From positions 4,588,001 through 4,652,000 of the forward strand of contig JAEVHH010000004.1 of assembly GCA_017607445.1 (NCBI GenBank): a stretch of DNA of 64,000 nt. Direction: 5' to 3'. This DNA is from Histoplasma ohiense. Taxonomy: Eukaryota > Ascomycota > Eurotiomycetes > Onygenales > Ajellomycetaceae. The notes beneath the pieces are model-generated. The model was not told the origin of the DNA. It was given only the letters and a program-made list of their open reading frames with translations, and searched no databases. The stretch's first letter is position 1, and the number at the start of each line of letters is the position of its first letter. The position numbers and the translations under genes were made by a program. Shown in pieces: positions 13,043-24,242 of this stretch.

Positions 13043-14587
13043 TCAGAGAGTCGTGGTCGAGAAGTAGTAAGTATCCCAGAGATATTGGTAGTCTTCCACA
13101 ATACTCCCAATCAGTCCAACCAATGGTTTGTTTTCTAGCCTCTTGACGAAACCCTGCAGCCAAACCCTGCGCAAACAGTATAGTTAGCATCCCTATATAA
13201 ACAATTTCAAGTGTTGCGGCTCGGAGGGAATGAAAAGACCAAAACATACTTCGTAATATTTTCATAAAACGCGCCCCTCATCACCCACCAACTCATTGCC
13301 CAACCCCGTTTCTGAAGCTCCTCCCTCTCCAGTGCTGTTAAGGCCCGTAAACCACCCGCAACCCTTTGTCGGAAATCTTTCTTTGCGAGCTGCCTGCATC
13401 CATACTCCATGCCAAATCCAATAAGCCAAGGCGTCCAGCTCTTCTTTTTGTCTCGCCATTTCTGTAGCGCCAGTGCGTAGATAAGAGGGCGAAGGATATA
13501 TAACACCTCGGCGAGTTGTCCCTGCCCGGAGACTCGATGAAGGAGAGTTTTCGGAGGTTTTATATCATCGGCAGTAAGGACTCTGGATATCAGATAGTTT
13601 GAAAGGTCACTAACATCTGGTAAAATCGGTAGTGATAGGCCTGTCCTTGGCATCGGCCAACTGAAATCCGAAGATGACCCTCCTTCGCTAGGATGGGACG
13701 ACCCGCCATCGCATGAGTTGACGAGTTCCTCCTTTTCCGGGCTTCTTGGGTCTATATCTCTCTCCGGTAAAGGTGGGGAAACCAACGGTCTAGAATTCGT
13801 TATGCGGAGTAACACCAATCGGCATAATGCCTTCACGCCTTCGATAAACACGACAACGCGCCAACGGATTTTCTCCCCGCGACGGCGCGCTATCATTTCC
13901 CAAAGTAATTCCGTATATTGGATCATCTGTAGAGTTAAAGCTACCCGCTGGTAAAGTGAGGAGCGCAATGACCAGTATTTGGTATATCGTGCATGAGGTG
14001 TAGGGCTAGGACGCGTAATGGTGGCAGGAAGGTGGGAAACAACGCGTGAAACGAGGGAATCATGATATAGAGATAGAAGTTGGACGCCGGAATGAACTGC
14101 GTATATTTAGTTACTAGATACCCTTAATGATGGTGAATCTGGTCGAAAAACGTTGCGTGTAGCTTTCTGACTTACGGGACTCTGAAGCAAGCTCAGATTC
14201 TCGAAAACGTCCTAATAGAGAAAATGACGGATTAGCCAACGTTCGTATAGAACATAGATGTATCTGCCATGTCAACAGAGGATATGATGGAACCCTACCT
14301 GGAATTATATATGTCAACGATCTGAGGGTGGATTCGATTTGGCTGATAGAGCTGGAATTCCTGGTTACAAAGTCTTCATACATCATTCTCAGCTTCCTCA
14401 GGTGAGATGAATCCGGTGGTAGCCGACCGCGATCCTTCTTTAAAGGCTCCATCGCAATACGATAATAAAGCGTTGAAGCAGACCTTGTCCTATCCTCGTG
14501 GTTTGCGGCTGGTTTTGCGGTTGGAGCCCGACCTGGGTCGCGATTCCACGTGACGCGCTGCCAATACCTAGGTAGATGCCGAGGCAT
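13043..14587 (-). CDS. pex16: Peroxisomal membrane biogenesis protein Pex16, four exons
   Basis: Integral peroxisomal membrane protein needed for membrane-protein insertion and peroxisome formation. Exons: 14587(or later)-14299, 14211-14176 (only 36 nt), 14096-13250 and 13166-13043. All junctions are GT-AG and the frame closes. Family signatures in order: YEDFVTRNSSSISQIESTLRSLTYIIPGRF, the SLYHDSL region, RYTKYWSLRSSLYQRVALTLQMIQYTELLWEM, RWR-VVFIEG-KA, then the C-terminal block ending DTYYFSTTTL. The start is uncertain. The Met at 14587 gives 431 aa with an unusual N-terminal extension; Met at about 14455 or close to the MMYEDF block would fit family length better, or a further 5' intron is possible. 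Transcribed in the same direction as the sae2-like gene upstream. Confidence 0.92.
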
Positions 14588-14837
14588 TCGGGGAACGTCA
14601 GAGACGCTATCTTTTAACTTTGACTGAACGAAAATCCCAAAGATAAAAAATTGTAGAAGTAGCTTATGTAAATGAGGAACAACATCATCGCCGTATAATA
14701 GAGGATAAGATATTTTTAAATAACCAAGTTCTTGCGGGCGATATCCGGCGTTGCAGAGATTGCAATGAAAACCACCAGACAGTAAATATAAGAGAGGAAT
14801 ATATTGATAGATAACTAACTACATTTTGCGGTTTTAC
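14588..14837. other. Intergenic, pex16 upstream region
   Basis: Short AT-rich spacer between the Sae2-like stop and the furthest possible pex16 start. It presumably carries the pex16 promoter and the 3' end of the upstream gene. I see no distinct motif beyond AT-rich stretches. Confidence 0.5.
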
Positions 14838-17108
14838 CTATTCATCAGCAAACCTCCATATCCCCCCTGGCCTCATCGCTTCCTTATGTCTTTCAGCCAA
14901 TTTCTCTTGCTCAGCCTTTTTCGCATCCTCCCGATCACGATCTAGCTCTTGAGTGCTAGGCATATCCGTGCGCCAGAATCCAGGCGGCGAACGCGCTCGC
15001 TCATGGGCGTGTCGGTGTTTGCCAAACTTATTGGCAAGATATCTCGTTCGTGCATCTAGCAGTAACTCCCGCAGCTCCTTCTCCGTCGTTGTCTCTAAGA
15101 CGACTCTATTGTCGCCCAGGTATTCATCCAGCACCTCTCGGTCCTCCTGGTCTAAGTACTCCAATGACTCATCGTTATTACCAGCTGTTGCGAATCCCTT
15201 GAGCTTCGCCAGGGTGCGGAAGCCTTTTCCGCAGCATTCTGGACGGATACAGGCTGGAAGACAACGCCTCAGGTCCTTTCTGCGAACTACCTCGTCGAAA
15301 GCATAATCGAGTCCCTGATTTCTTTCTGGGTTGAGTTTGAAATGTTCAAACCCGAGTCGATGGAGAGGCCTTGCTCGAAATGGCTCATCCTCTGGTAGCA
15401 CCTCATCGTCGGTTCGAGGTTGTTGGTGATCTGAAGAACAGCGTAAATTTCTTGAAATTGGGGGGAGGGGTTGTCGCGGTGATGGGATACACTCCGCGAT
15501 GATCCGGGACCGAGGTTCTTGGGGTGTTATAGAACTTTGCCCTATTTTACTTGGGGTTACGGGAGGTACGTTATCCGAACCTACAGAGTTTCGAAACGGG
15601 GAGTTCAGTATTGGTCGTTGCCGCGGCACAGTTTCTAGAAGATCTTCCAAGCGTCCAGCAGAAGGAGATTTATATTTCTCAGTCTTCGAGCTCGTGTGCC
15701 GCTTGCCGGCAGGGTGAGTTTTTTTCAACTTCAAATAACTGTCTTCTTCCTCATCTTCCGCCACTACATGAACCTTGGGGACTCCCTTAGGGCCATACCG
15801 TCTTCGTTTGGCCCTTTGATTTGGAGTATGCCCATCTGCGTTTTGAACAGAAGAAACATTGGTATTCACTGGCTGAAGGGCCAAGCGGTGTTTGGTTCCA
15901 GCTAATTGCCGCCCACCTAGACTTGGTAACCCTATTCCAGGCTCTTCACTCTCATCAAAAACAAGGAAGTGGTTGCCCGGCAGTTGAACAAGTTGATGAT
16001 CAACAGCATGCTCCCCTTGTATAATTCCATGGTTGTCTTTTTGGCTGGTGTTCAGGACCAAGCAGTCATCGTCGCCATCGCCCTCAATATCATTGTCATT
16101 GGTTGTGCTATGGGTACTCTCGAAAGGGCTAGTTGACATAGGCTCACTCTTTACAGTAATAGGCGTGGTAAAACTACCCGTCTCACGGTGGTTTTTGGCA
16201 TTATTTACCACTGGTTGTTTGTTTTCCTTCTTCCTCCCTCTAACTGGCCTCGATAGGACGAAAATTGGGTTTTCGACGGTGGGTGAACTTGGAAATATAT
16301 ACGGTTCGATAGCATACCGGGGATCCTGGGTTTGGGTTGACATTATGTCCGAGGAGCCCAGCTCCGAGGAAGGTTGCTGCGGCGATTCTCCTGGAGCCAT
16401 TCTAGCTCGAGTTTTCGAACTAGGAAGGACAGGCGATTGGGGTTCTTGGTCTCTGTCTAATGTTGCAATAGCCGCACTCCTCTCTATAAGGCCTTGTTCC
16501 TGCAAATGGGGTTGGCATATTTGATCCGGAGGTCCGATTGTAAGTTTATCGGACGTTGAGGCCGACTCCCTCTTCCCCGGACGATGTTGTTTCAGTGGAC
16601 AATGAGCTGCAATAGTATCATCTCTCCGGAAAAGGACTTTCTTTCCATTGACATAAACCTCAAATGCATCACGTTCGAAACAGCTTTTCCACGATGTGGC
16701 CTTGCCTTTGCAGCTCTTCAGCTTCTTCTTCACTGTGAAAAAGGATTCAATCAAACTAGCATTCTCTTGGAAAAGTTGTTCATAACACTTTGCTAGATTC
16801 GAATAATTCTCATAAGAAATAGTCTCGGGTTTCTCCTCTTTACCCATGAAATCATGGATAACCGAATTTGGAGCATATCGCTGTCGGTTTTCGAGTAGCC
16901 TTTCCTTGTGGTCATCAGCCGTGTCACTCGGTTCGACAGTTTCGATGTGTCGTTGTAAGTCTAAATTCTCCGTTTCCAAAATTTGAATCCGCCTAGACTG
17001 CTCCTCGAGCTTTACTTCTAGCTCTGCATTCCTTTGTTTCCACTGTCGACATTGGTTGACTAGTCCACCAACCTGCTCTGCAAGGTTGCTGAAATCGGTC
17101 TCCTCCAT
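14838..17108 (-). CDS. Sae2/CtIP/Ctp1 DNA-end resection factor
   Basis: Partner of the MRN (Mre11-Rad50-Nbs1) nuclease that starts 5' resection at double-strand breaks and supports homologous recombination. Single 756-codon frame without introns. Residues 1-60 form a predicted coiled coil (heptad-like NAELEVKLEEQSRRIQILE), as in the N-terminal tetramerisation region of the family. The middle (about 170-570) is long, Ser/Pro/Thr-rich and probably disordered. The conserved C-terminal SAE2/CtIP domain spans about 580-756 and includes LDYAFDEVVRRKDLRR, a Cys-rich patch (CLPACIRPECCGKGF) and RARSPPGFWRTDMPSTQE, the hallmark segment of the CtIP C-terminus. Called sae2 in yeast and ctp1 in fission yeast; the locus name in this organism is unknown. 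Confidence 0.88.
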   Translation of the reverse strand: MEETDFSNLAEQVGGLVNQCRQWKQRNAELEVKLEEQSRRIQILETENLDLQRHIETVEPSDTADDHKERLLENRQRYAPNSVIHDFMGKEEKPETISYENYSNLAKCYEQLFQENASLIESFFTVKKKLKSCKGKATSWKSCFERDAFEVYVNGKKVLFRRDDTIAAHCPLKQHRPGKRESASTSDKLTIGPPDQICQPHLQEQGLIERSAAIATLDRDQEPQSPVLPSSKTRARMAPGESPQQPSSELGSSDIMSTQTQDPRYAIEPYIFPSSPTVENPIFVLSRPVRGRKKENKQPVVNNAKNHRETGSFTTPITVKSEPMSTSPFESTHSTTNDNDIEGDGDDDCLVLNTSQKDNHGIIQGEHAVDHQLVQLPGNHFLVFDESEEPGIGLPSLGGRQLAGTKHRLALQPVNTNVSSVQNADGHTPNQRAKRRRYGPKGVPKVHVVAEDEEEDSYLKLKKTHPAGKRHTSSKTEKYKSPSAGRLEDLLETVPRQRPILNSPFRNSVGSDNVPPVTPSKIGQSSITPQEPRSRIIAECIPSPRQPLPPISRNLRCSSDHQQPRTDDEVLPEDEPFRARPLHRLGFEHFKLNPERNQGLDYAFDEVVRRKDLRRCLPACIRPECCGKGFRTLAKLKGFATAGNNDESLEYLDQEDREVLDEYLGDNRVVLETTTEKELRELLLDARTRYLANKFGKHRHAHERARSPPGFWRTDMPSTQELDRDREDAKKAEQEKLAERHKEAMRPGGIWRFADE

Positions 17109-17408
17109 TAGATTAGGACTTTCCGTGACAGTAGTAATAATTAAGGAAACAGCCGTCGCTCATAGTTGTCCAAGGCCACCCGAAAGGATACATTAAGAAA
17201 ACTGCAAGAAGAGAATTGGCCCTGAAAGCAACGGTTCCGCGTCGGGTTTGGACTAATAGCGAAATCACATGATGATAAGGGCTTGGCGATGTGCCAACTT
17301 TCTACTCAACATGAACACAAACACAACCTTCCGGCGATGAATCATTTTAGGTTGGGAACTTATATTTGAATGGGATAGCGATTTTCTTAGTATATTTCGT
17401 CCCGCGAG
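17109..17408. promoter_or_regulatory. Divergent promoter, Sae2-like and F-box genes
   Basis: Three-hundred-base region between two divergently oriented starts (17108 minus, 17409 plus), so it must serve both. No clear TATA box or named motif was recognised. Confidence 0.45.
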
Positions 17409-19383
17409 ATGACAAAACGTCGCCTTGACGACTTCCAAACAGAAAATGCGGCCCCAGAGAAGCGAATGCGTACTGATGATTCCAGCAAGAAAGATCTCCT
17501 TTCAAGACTGAGCGATGAACTCATACTTCATATCCTGAGCTTTCTACCTACGCAGTCGCTGGGTTTTTGCCAGAGGTATATCATTTCTTTATTGTTTTTC
17601 CCTCGTTGTGCGATGTTCGTGGTTTGTGGGTGTTCTTATACCTATATGACCGAGCATATCTCACATTCACTATGCCAAATTTCCCAGATTGTCGCATCGA
17701 TTTTATGGACTCGCGGGTGATTCGGAACTATGGAAGCAGAAATACTACTCGCGTTGGGTGTGGCCTCGGACCCGTCGTATTCGTCATCTCAAGGACTCCG
17801 GCCTTGCTTCCAATGTCACTTCCAAGCCCGCCGGTTACATCCCAAGGCCATCGAGATGGATTAGTTATGAGCATTCAGCTAGAAATTTAAAAAATATCGA
17901 TTGGAAGAAACAGTATCGTCTGCGGTATAACTGGTCCAAAGGGTCGTGCCGGGTCACTGAAGTCGAAGTCGCACCACCATCGGTCCCACCGGTATTAGTG
18001 AAGTTATGCAAAGGGATCGTGTTCACGGCTGATGCGGGAAATGGGCTTCGCGCGTGGACTACTGGGGACACGAAATTGTGCCTGGCTAAACTGTCCTTTT
18101 CTAATGTAAAAGAATGGGACGGCCCCCGTATCACACCCACATCGATTGCCGTGACGCCAGGAGGTGACACCGAAGGCGATTTCGATGTCACCGTCGGGTT
18201 CGAGGATGGGAGCTACAACGTATATTATTTCAACTATGACAGTGCACGCTTTTGTTTCCGATTCTCACATCCCACATCGCCTAATGGGGCCATTACTGCT
18301 CTTGCATCCTCATCCTCCTATCTCCTTACGTTATCCCAGAACCAAACGTTATCTCTCTACCGAATTTGTTCTTCGGGAAGGATGGGGGAAGAACGAGAGC
18401 ACACCACGGAGTTGCCGAAACTAATCACCTCCCTTAAAGCCAGCAACATATTCGCTCCACTTTCTCTATCCATCCGGTCCTTAGCGACCGAAATCGTCGC
18501 ATCCATAGCCTACAGCTTCTCCCGCATAGGTTGCGGATGGTCAGTTGGGATACAGGAACTCCGGCTAAACCATGATGGCGAGAATCTAGGGTCCCGACTT
18601 GCAACGACTGTCGACATCCAATTCTGCGCTAACCTCTTTAACCCCTCGACCAAGATACTAAATACCGCCGGCAAAACTCATCACAACAAAATGATGAGCG
18701 TCGCAAGCCCCATCCATAGAAATAACAGGAAAGCTCAATCCATTACCACCACTCCTTCCTCGGTGCCCCATAGCCCGTCTCTCTCCTACACACGTCCGCC
18801 CACCTCCATCTCGTACAGCCATCCATATCTCCTCACCTCTCACGCCGACAACACGTTGACAATGTACCTAGTCGTCTCCACCGCCAATGCTCTCACGATC
18901 AAAACCGGTCGTCGTCTCTGGGGTCATACGTCCTCCGTATCTAGCGTGCAGGTGAGTGAGCGCGGGAAGGCTGTCTCTGTCAGCTCTCACGGCGGAGAGA
19001 TTCGTATTTGGGACTTGGAGGATATGATATCACTATCCTCGTCGTCATTGTCGTCATCGTCTTCATTTTCCTCGGCACGGATGTTGCACAGGGATGACAG
19101 TGTTCAGCTCCGCGCTGAAAATGAAAATGGTAATGAAAGTGGAAACCACGGGACGGGCACGGGGTGGTGGAGAAGGCGGTGGCTCCAACAACCTTTAGAA
19201 CTAGTTCTCGAAGCCATTGAAAAACGCGGGGATGGACTGGGACTTGCGCTGCAGGATTTGTCGAGGGAACTGACGTTGGCGGCCCGAGCAAGAGGGTGGG
19301 TGGGATTTGATGACGAACGGGTTGTGGTGCTTCGAGAGAGGGGGTTGGGGACACAGTTGTTGGGTTGTTACGACTTTACGTGA
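17409..19383 (+). CDS. F-box and WD-repeat protein, two exons
   Basis: Probable substrate-recognition subunit of an SCF (Skp1-Cullin-F-box) ubiquitin ligase. Exons 17409-17575 and 17688-19383 join in frame (GTATAT donor, CCCAG acceptor) to give 620 aa. An F-box lies at about residues 31-75: LLSRLSDELILHILSFLPTQ, and after the intron LSHRFYGLAGDSELWKQKYY, the usual F-box helix pattern. Beta-propeller-like repeats follow. One is near KLCKGIVFTADAGNGLRAW. The clearest WD repeat, at about 465-500, ends in GEIRIWDLE. A Ser-rich run (about 505-520) interrupts the C-terminal part. It resembles fungal F-box/WD proteins of unknown substrate; I give no symbol. Confidence 0.85.
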
Positions 19384-20804
19384 TATTAGTTGAATCGGAA
19401 AGTTTATATGAATAGTTGATATAACTACATCTGTCATGTCTGTCATAGTGTTGCTCGTGCAGCCCAGTCTTACCTAATCCAAATGTACACAAGTTCTAGG
19501 TAATTAATGAAATGGGCTTCATGCAGATTGGAGGAGGGGAATGTGACACACTCCGTAGCAGTATGTATGCGTATACCGCATGTACTGACTGGATAATATC
19601 GAGCCAGGGGCCTCGGAGTCCGAGCGCAGGCTGGGAGGGGAGGACCTTGGGAGAGATGAAACAGCACCCGATTCCCCCTTAAATGCTTCTTCATCACCAG
19701 TTTCTTCTTCTGCTCTTCTCTTCTCTTCTTCCCCCCCTTCCTCCTACTCCTGCTGCCCTTTGATCCGATCTGCAATGCCTTTTGCGAATTGTGCTGCTTG
19801 GGATTCTTATTTCCCGCATATCGCATCAGTTATCACTTCTATTTTTCTCTACGAAAATGATTAGGCCAGTAGGATACGGAGGTGAGGGTGGCGGCGGGAT
19901 TGATAGAGACGAATAGCTATCTGACGTACGTGTACAGTACAAGTACAGCACCTTTTCATTCTATTGCAGAAAGATGGCGCTCAATACACTAGCAGCTATC
20001 TGCACCTTGACAAGAAGGAAAAGCCGAAACAGCAGGTCGATCAAAATGGAAAACTCTGAATGAGAACCTTGTTATATCATTTCTGAGGAATACCAACAGA
20101 GATAGAGAGAGTGCAAGACACAGAAAGACTAGGAGGATAAAGGTAGCTCTCCTCCGATGTCTCTTCAAAATAAATAATGACTAACAATCCCAGTCCAGTG
20201 ACCGACTGCCAGCCGCAGACCATCGTTCATCACTTGTCCATGAACTTCACAATTCCCCCATTCATCCCCATCTTTTTTTTGTCTCCTCTTCCTCCTCCTT
20301 TGTCTCTTTGCTCTCATTGACCTCACCAACATATCCATCCTTTTCTGGACTCCCAATTGTTACAGTACGTATGGCCTGCTCCCCTTTTCACCTGCGCTGT
20401 TCGAAGTGGGTGTGTTTTTCTTTTTTTGCGCCCCTCGCTTCGAGCCGCCGCCGCTTTCAAGCTTTCCCCGCATCGCACTATTCGGCATTTTTGGGACGTT
20501 GAGAAAAATGTCTTTTTTGTGGGCGGCGGGGGGGGGGGGGGGATTTTTTTTTTTTTTTTTTTTTGCCTTCCACTGACCTGGTCACTGACAAACAAAACTT
20601 TTTTTCCCTTTATTCCCTTTCAGGAATAATAACCAACTAATAAAGAAAAACCTCCTCTCTGAACCTCCTCGACCTTCATCAACTCAGATCGATTTGCAAT
20701 AATCCCATTAGTTTCCAGTCCTTTCGACTACCACCATTTATCTTCCCCCCTTCGATCCTTATATAAACGAGAACACTTTTCAACTCTTTTCCAACTCACC
20801 AAAG
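19384..20804. promoter_or_regulatory. Long upstream region of the zinc-knuckle gene
   Basis: About 1.4 kb between the F-box stop and the next start, with no supportable gene. It contains pyrimidine-rich tracts around 19690-19760 and 20270-20310, a G15-A-T21 tract at 20528-20564, CT-rich DNA from 20640, and a TATA-like TATATAAA about 45 bases before the ATG at 20805. A long, CT-rich 5' leader is common in highly expressed fungal genes. Confidence 0.5.
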
Positions 20805-22129
20805 ATGGATTACCAGTCAGGTGGCCGTGGATGCTTCAATTGTAAGTCTGTCTTGTTACAATTGCGAATACATTTTTTCGGGTGGTGTTTGAAATTCTGT
20901 GTGTGGTTGTATCGGTTGTGTGGGTTGACGGTCAGAAATGATTCCTTCGCCCTGTCCCACTCACTGGCCTGGAACTTTTAATCCCTCTTTCAACTTGCCC
21001 ATCTTGTCTTCTTTGGGAGCCTGACCAGTATCGAAATAACATCAAGACGACATATGATGTCTTCCCAGGCGCAATGCACGAGAATTTTTATGTTTCCAGT
21101 CCTCTTGCACTTTGAAATTGGTTTCCAATCTGTAACTTAAGTACTTTTTTTCCAGGACTCAAATCCCGCTAACATTGTTTCCGCTGTAGGTGGTGATGCA
21201 GCTCATCAGGTTAATATGTTTTGCGCCCTGTGGATTCGTGGATGGCATTGATTTTTTTTTTCTCCCCTCATTAGGCTCGTGATTGCCCCAAGAAGGGAAC
21301 TCCTACCTGGTAAGTCGTTCAGCATACTCATCTCACCGGCTACTGCTGTTCCATATCTAAGTTGATTTCTTTTAGCTACAACTGTGGTGGTAAGTCCCTA
21401 TACTCATACTTGATGGGTGGGAGGAGATTCTAATGCGGTTATGTTTTCCGCTTGCAGGACAGGGACACGTCAGTAAGTATTTGCTTAAAACACCATTACT
21501 CCAGCAGTGAATTCTGCGCAATCCATCTAATTCACTCTCCCAATTTTAGGTCGTGAATGTACTGCTGCCCCCAAGGAAAAGACTTGCTATCGATGCGGCC
21601 AGGCCGGACATATCTCCCGTGACTGCACATCTACCGGCTCCGGAGACAGCTATGGTAACAGCGGTGGCTATTCCGGTGGCGGAGGAGCTGCTGGCGGCCA
21701 GGAATGCTACAAATGTGGCCAAGTCGGACATATCGCCCGTAACTGCTCCCAAAGTGGAGGTTACGGATCCGGTGGTTACGGTGGTGCTACTGGTGGTGGT
21801 TACGGCGGTGGCTATGGCGGTGGTCGCCAGCAGACATGCTACTCGTGTGGTGGTTACGGGCATATGGCTCGCGACTGCACTCAGGGTCAAAAATGCTACA
21901 ATTGTATGTTTTATTGTTACCCTCCTTTAATTTCCCTTTCCCCTTCCTTTCCCCTCTCCATCTCCCTAGACAAATCTCATATCTAACCCGGGTTTTACTT
22001 TTTTTCTCTGTCCTTCAAGGCGGTGAAGTTGGCCACGTCTCCCGAGACTGTCCCACCGAAGCTAAGGGTGAGCGAGTTTGTTACAAATGCAAACAACCCG
22101 GCCATGTCCAGGCAACTTGCCCCAACTAA
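20805..22129 (+). CDS. gis2: Gis2/Byr3/CNBP-type zinc-knuckle protein, seven exons
   Basis: Single-stranded nucleic-acid-binding protein of the CNBP/Gis2 family, linked to translation control and RNA granules. Exons: 20805-20841, 21190-21209, 21275-21309, 21376-21389, 21458-21472, 21550-21903 and 22020-22129. All are GT-AG and the sum is 585 nt, so 194 aa in frame. Seven CX2CX4HX4C knuckles are visible: CFNCGDAAHQARDC, CYNCGGQGHVSREC, CYRCGQAGHISRDC, CYKCGQVGHIARNC, CYSCGGYGHMARDC, CYNCGEVGHVSRDC and CYKCKQPGHVQATC. A Gly/Tyr-rich (RGG-like) linker sits between knuckles four and five. The first two knuckles are assembled from five tiny exons (14-37 nt). The codon use is strongly biased, as in highly expressed genes. 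Confidence 0.95.
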
Positions 22130-23674
22130 GCGGGAGAAGGTCGTTTATTGGGGTTGTGAGGAAGAGAAATCGAGGAGAAATTGGATTTCCTTTTCTTTCA
22201 TCTTCTTTTACTTCCATCCATCCAAGCGCGCGGGCTTTCTTTTTTGTCCCCTATGGCCCATTGTTTGGAAGGATAACTTGGTCATGACTCAGAAATGAGC
22301 AATTTCTTCTTTTTTGTCCTGTTTCTTTCTTTTGCATTCTTGTTTTTCCTCATATTTTAAATCACGAGATTATGTCTATTTTCTTCCATTTTTTATGCTA
22401 CTGTCACGCAAAGAAAACAAGTCCCTTTTTAAACTCCAACAGAACATCCCCATCATGCAGGACATCTTACACACACACATCCATACATGTCAGAACATGT
22501 ATTTTGTTTGTCAAAGCATTCAAGTATTGATAGCGAAGGGAGAAAGGAAACAAGAGAGGAAAACATTTTTCAAGGCACTGAGGAAGGTCTTTTTATCTTC
22601 GTTTTTTTATATATATTTTCTTTTTCTTTCGTATGTGTTTCTTTCCTTTTGTAATGGGATCTGAAACTGAAATTGAGAGTGAAATTGAGAGGAAGAAACG
22701 CAAAGCGAAGCAAACACCACCTACACTGCGCACACATGGATTCCCCGCAAGACCTAAAACAAAGCAACAAAATTGGATCAAAAATGGCGCTATTGTCTTT
22801 TTTATGGGATGTTTCTCATTTCAGAAAACTGAACCCCTTTTTCTCTCCTTTTCTTGTTAAAGGATGCATTTTCATGCCCCGGTCTTGGCTTTTCGCTTCG
22901 TCTTCTTCACGCCGTACATTTTTGGTCCTATGGTTTATCAAACATGCCCGGGCATTGTATTATTTTATATTGCCGCGGATCTTATCTTCTTTCTGAGGCT
23001 TTCTCGTTTCATACTGGGTCAAGTGTAAAATTGTGTCTTAGGGATTTTCATATACTTTGTGAAAAAAAATACCAAAAAATTAACATATCGCTTTTCCTAT
23101 CAATATAGACCTGTTACACTGGATAAGAAATGACTCTGGGCTCCTTTTCTTCTCGTTTTGTGCTAGGGCTAAGATGGTAGAAGGGAGCAGCAACCCACTC
23201 GTCTTTTTCGTTCTTACAATACCCACACCACACATCGGCTTCTTCGAATCTTTGAGTGAGGGGAAGGAATATATTTCATTGCCCATCTATATAAAATGTA
23301 CACTTGTTTGATGGAGGACGTGGGGGAAGTAGGTGGGTTGGGTCATCATTCTCATATATGTGTTCACAGGATGAATGAATATTGACCTCATATTGTATCA
23401 GGCTTTATTTTATGAACGGCGGGCCCGATACAGCTCCCCACTCAAGCTACGCATCTTCTAAAGGTAGGGCACAGAAATAGCGGGTTTGGGGTTGGGTAGG
23501 GACCCTGGGTATATAAAAATAGCCGAAGGGCAGTATTTGATTTGCTACTCTACCTTTCCTTCCCCTCCTATTCTCTCTCCCGTTCCTCGCCAGATGTCTT
23601 CACAAGTCCTTACTATCTACATCCTTATTGGCAATCCTAACCGCCTCCCCCAGATCCATGTCTCCAACAATCTC
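22130..23674. other. Intergenic, 3' region of zinc-knuckle gene and beyond
   Basis: T-rich DNA without a supportable gene. The first several hundred bases are probably the 3' UTR of the zinc-knuckle gene. A TATA-like TATATAAAAATAG at about 23510 is followed by a CT-rich tract and an ATG at 23594, but the frame behind it lies antisense to the more convincing minus-strand ORF at 23675-24079. Confidence 0.5.
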
Positions 23675-24079
23675 TCACTGGACCTTCTCTCCCCCTTCCC
23701 CATCAAATGTCACAGAACTGGGCCCTTGAAACACATATCTCCGGCCCCGAGGTGCCAGGTAGAACTTCATAAACACCGCCTCTGGGTACGTTGGGATGTC
23801 GCGGTTGCGTCGGATGGCTTCCTCCTCCTCGTCACGGTACCGCCCACCCGCGGATTCGTTTATGGCAGCTTGGAGCTCGACGTTGTTACGTTCTTCGACG
23901 GCTGGTGTGTAGAAGCCCGTTGGGAAAGCGTCACGTCGGCAGCGGGAGAGGATTTCGTCGAGAGAGTAGGACATTCTGGAGGGGAGAGGGTTTCTGTTGA
24001 CTCTGCTGTGCGATCTGCCGCCGCCATCAGTGCTACTAAGGATAGTGGCAGCAGTGGTGAGAGGTCGACGCTCGCTCAT
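23675..24079 (-). CDS. Hypothetical protein, unrecognised
   Basis: A 134-codon frame whose ATG sits in a good context (CAACATGAG). Its composition looks like a real soluble protein: LDEILSRCRRDAFPTGFYTP, then an acidic patch (RYRDEEEEAIRRNRD) and PEAVFMKFYLAPRGRRYVF. I recognise no domain. The stop may be read only without splicing: a GT donor near 23710 and an AG near 23661 would add a short tail beginning MDLGEAVRIA and ending at about 23601. Either ending is possible. The function is unknown; the gene may be lineage-specific. Confidence 0.45.
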   Translation of the reverse strand: MSERRPLTTAATILSSTDGGGRSHSRVNRNPLPSRMSYSLDEILSRCRRDAFPTGFYTPAVEERNNVELQAAINESAGGRYRDEEEEAIRRNRDIPTYPEAVFMKFYLAPRGRRYVFQGPSSVTFDGEGGEKVQ

Positions 24080-24242
24080 GTTGAGACCATATCTTTGTGT
24101 TGGTTCTGGCGATTGTGTGCTGCGAGAAGATAGTATTTGCCGTGTTGCTGGAGAAGTGTTGCGTCGAGCTATGGCAACCGCTGGCAGCTGTGGTCTGTTG
24201 AGAGCTCTCTAAGTAGCTTGTTAGCAGCAGGAGATTGCCACA

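Noticed and set aside
16033..16524. 163-codon plus-strand frame and other plus frames at 14953-16800
   Set aside because: Shadows of the Sae2-like gene, which has a clear conserved C-terminal domain on the minus strand.
23486..24133. 215-codon plus-strand frame
   Set aside because: Antisense to a more protein-like minus frame; composition looks like a reverse-complement shadow, although a TATA-like box precedes its ATG at 23594.
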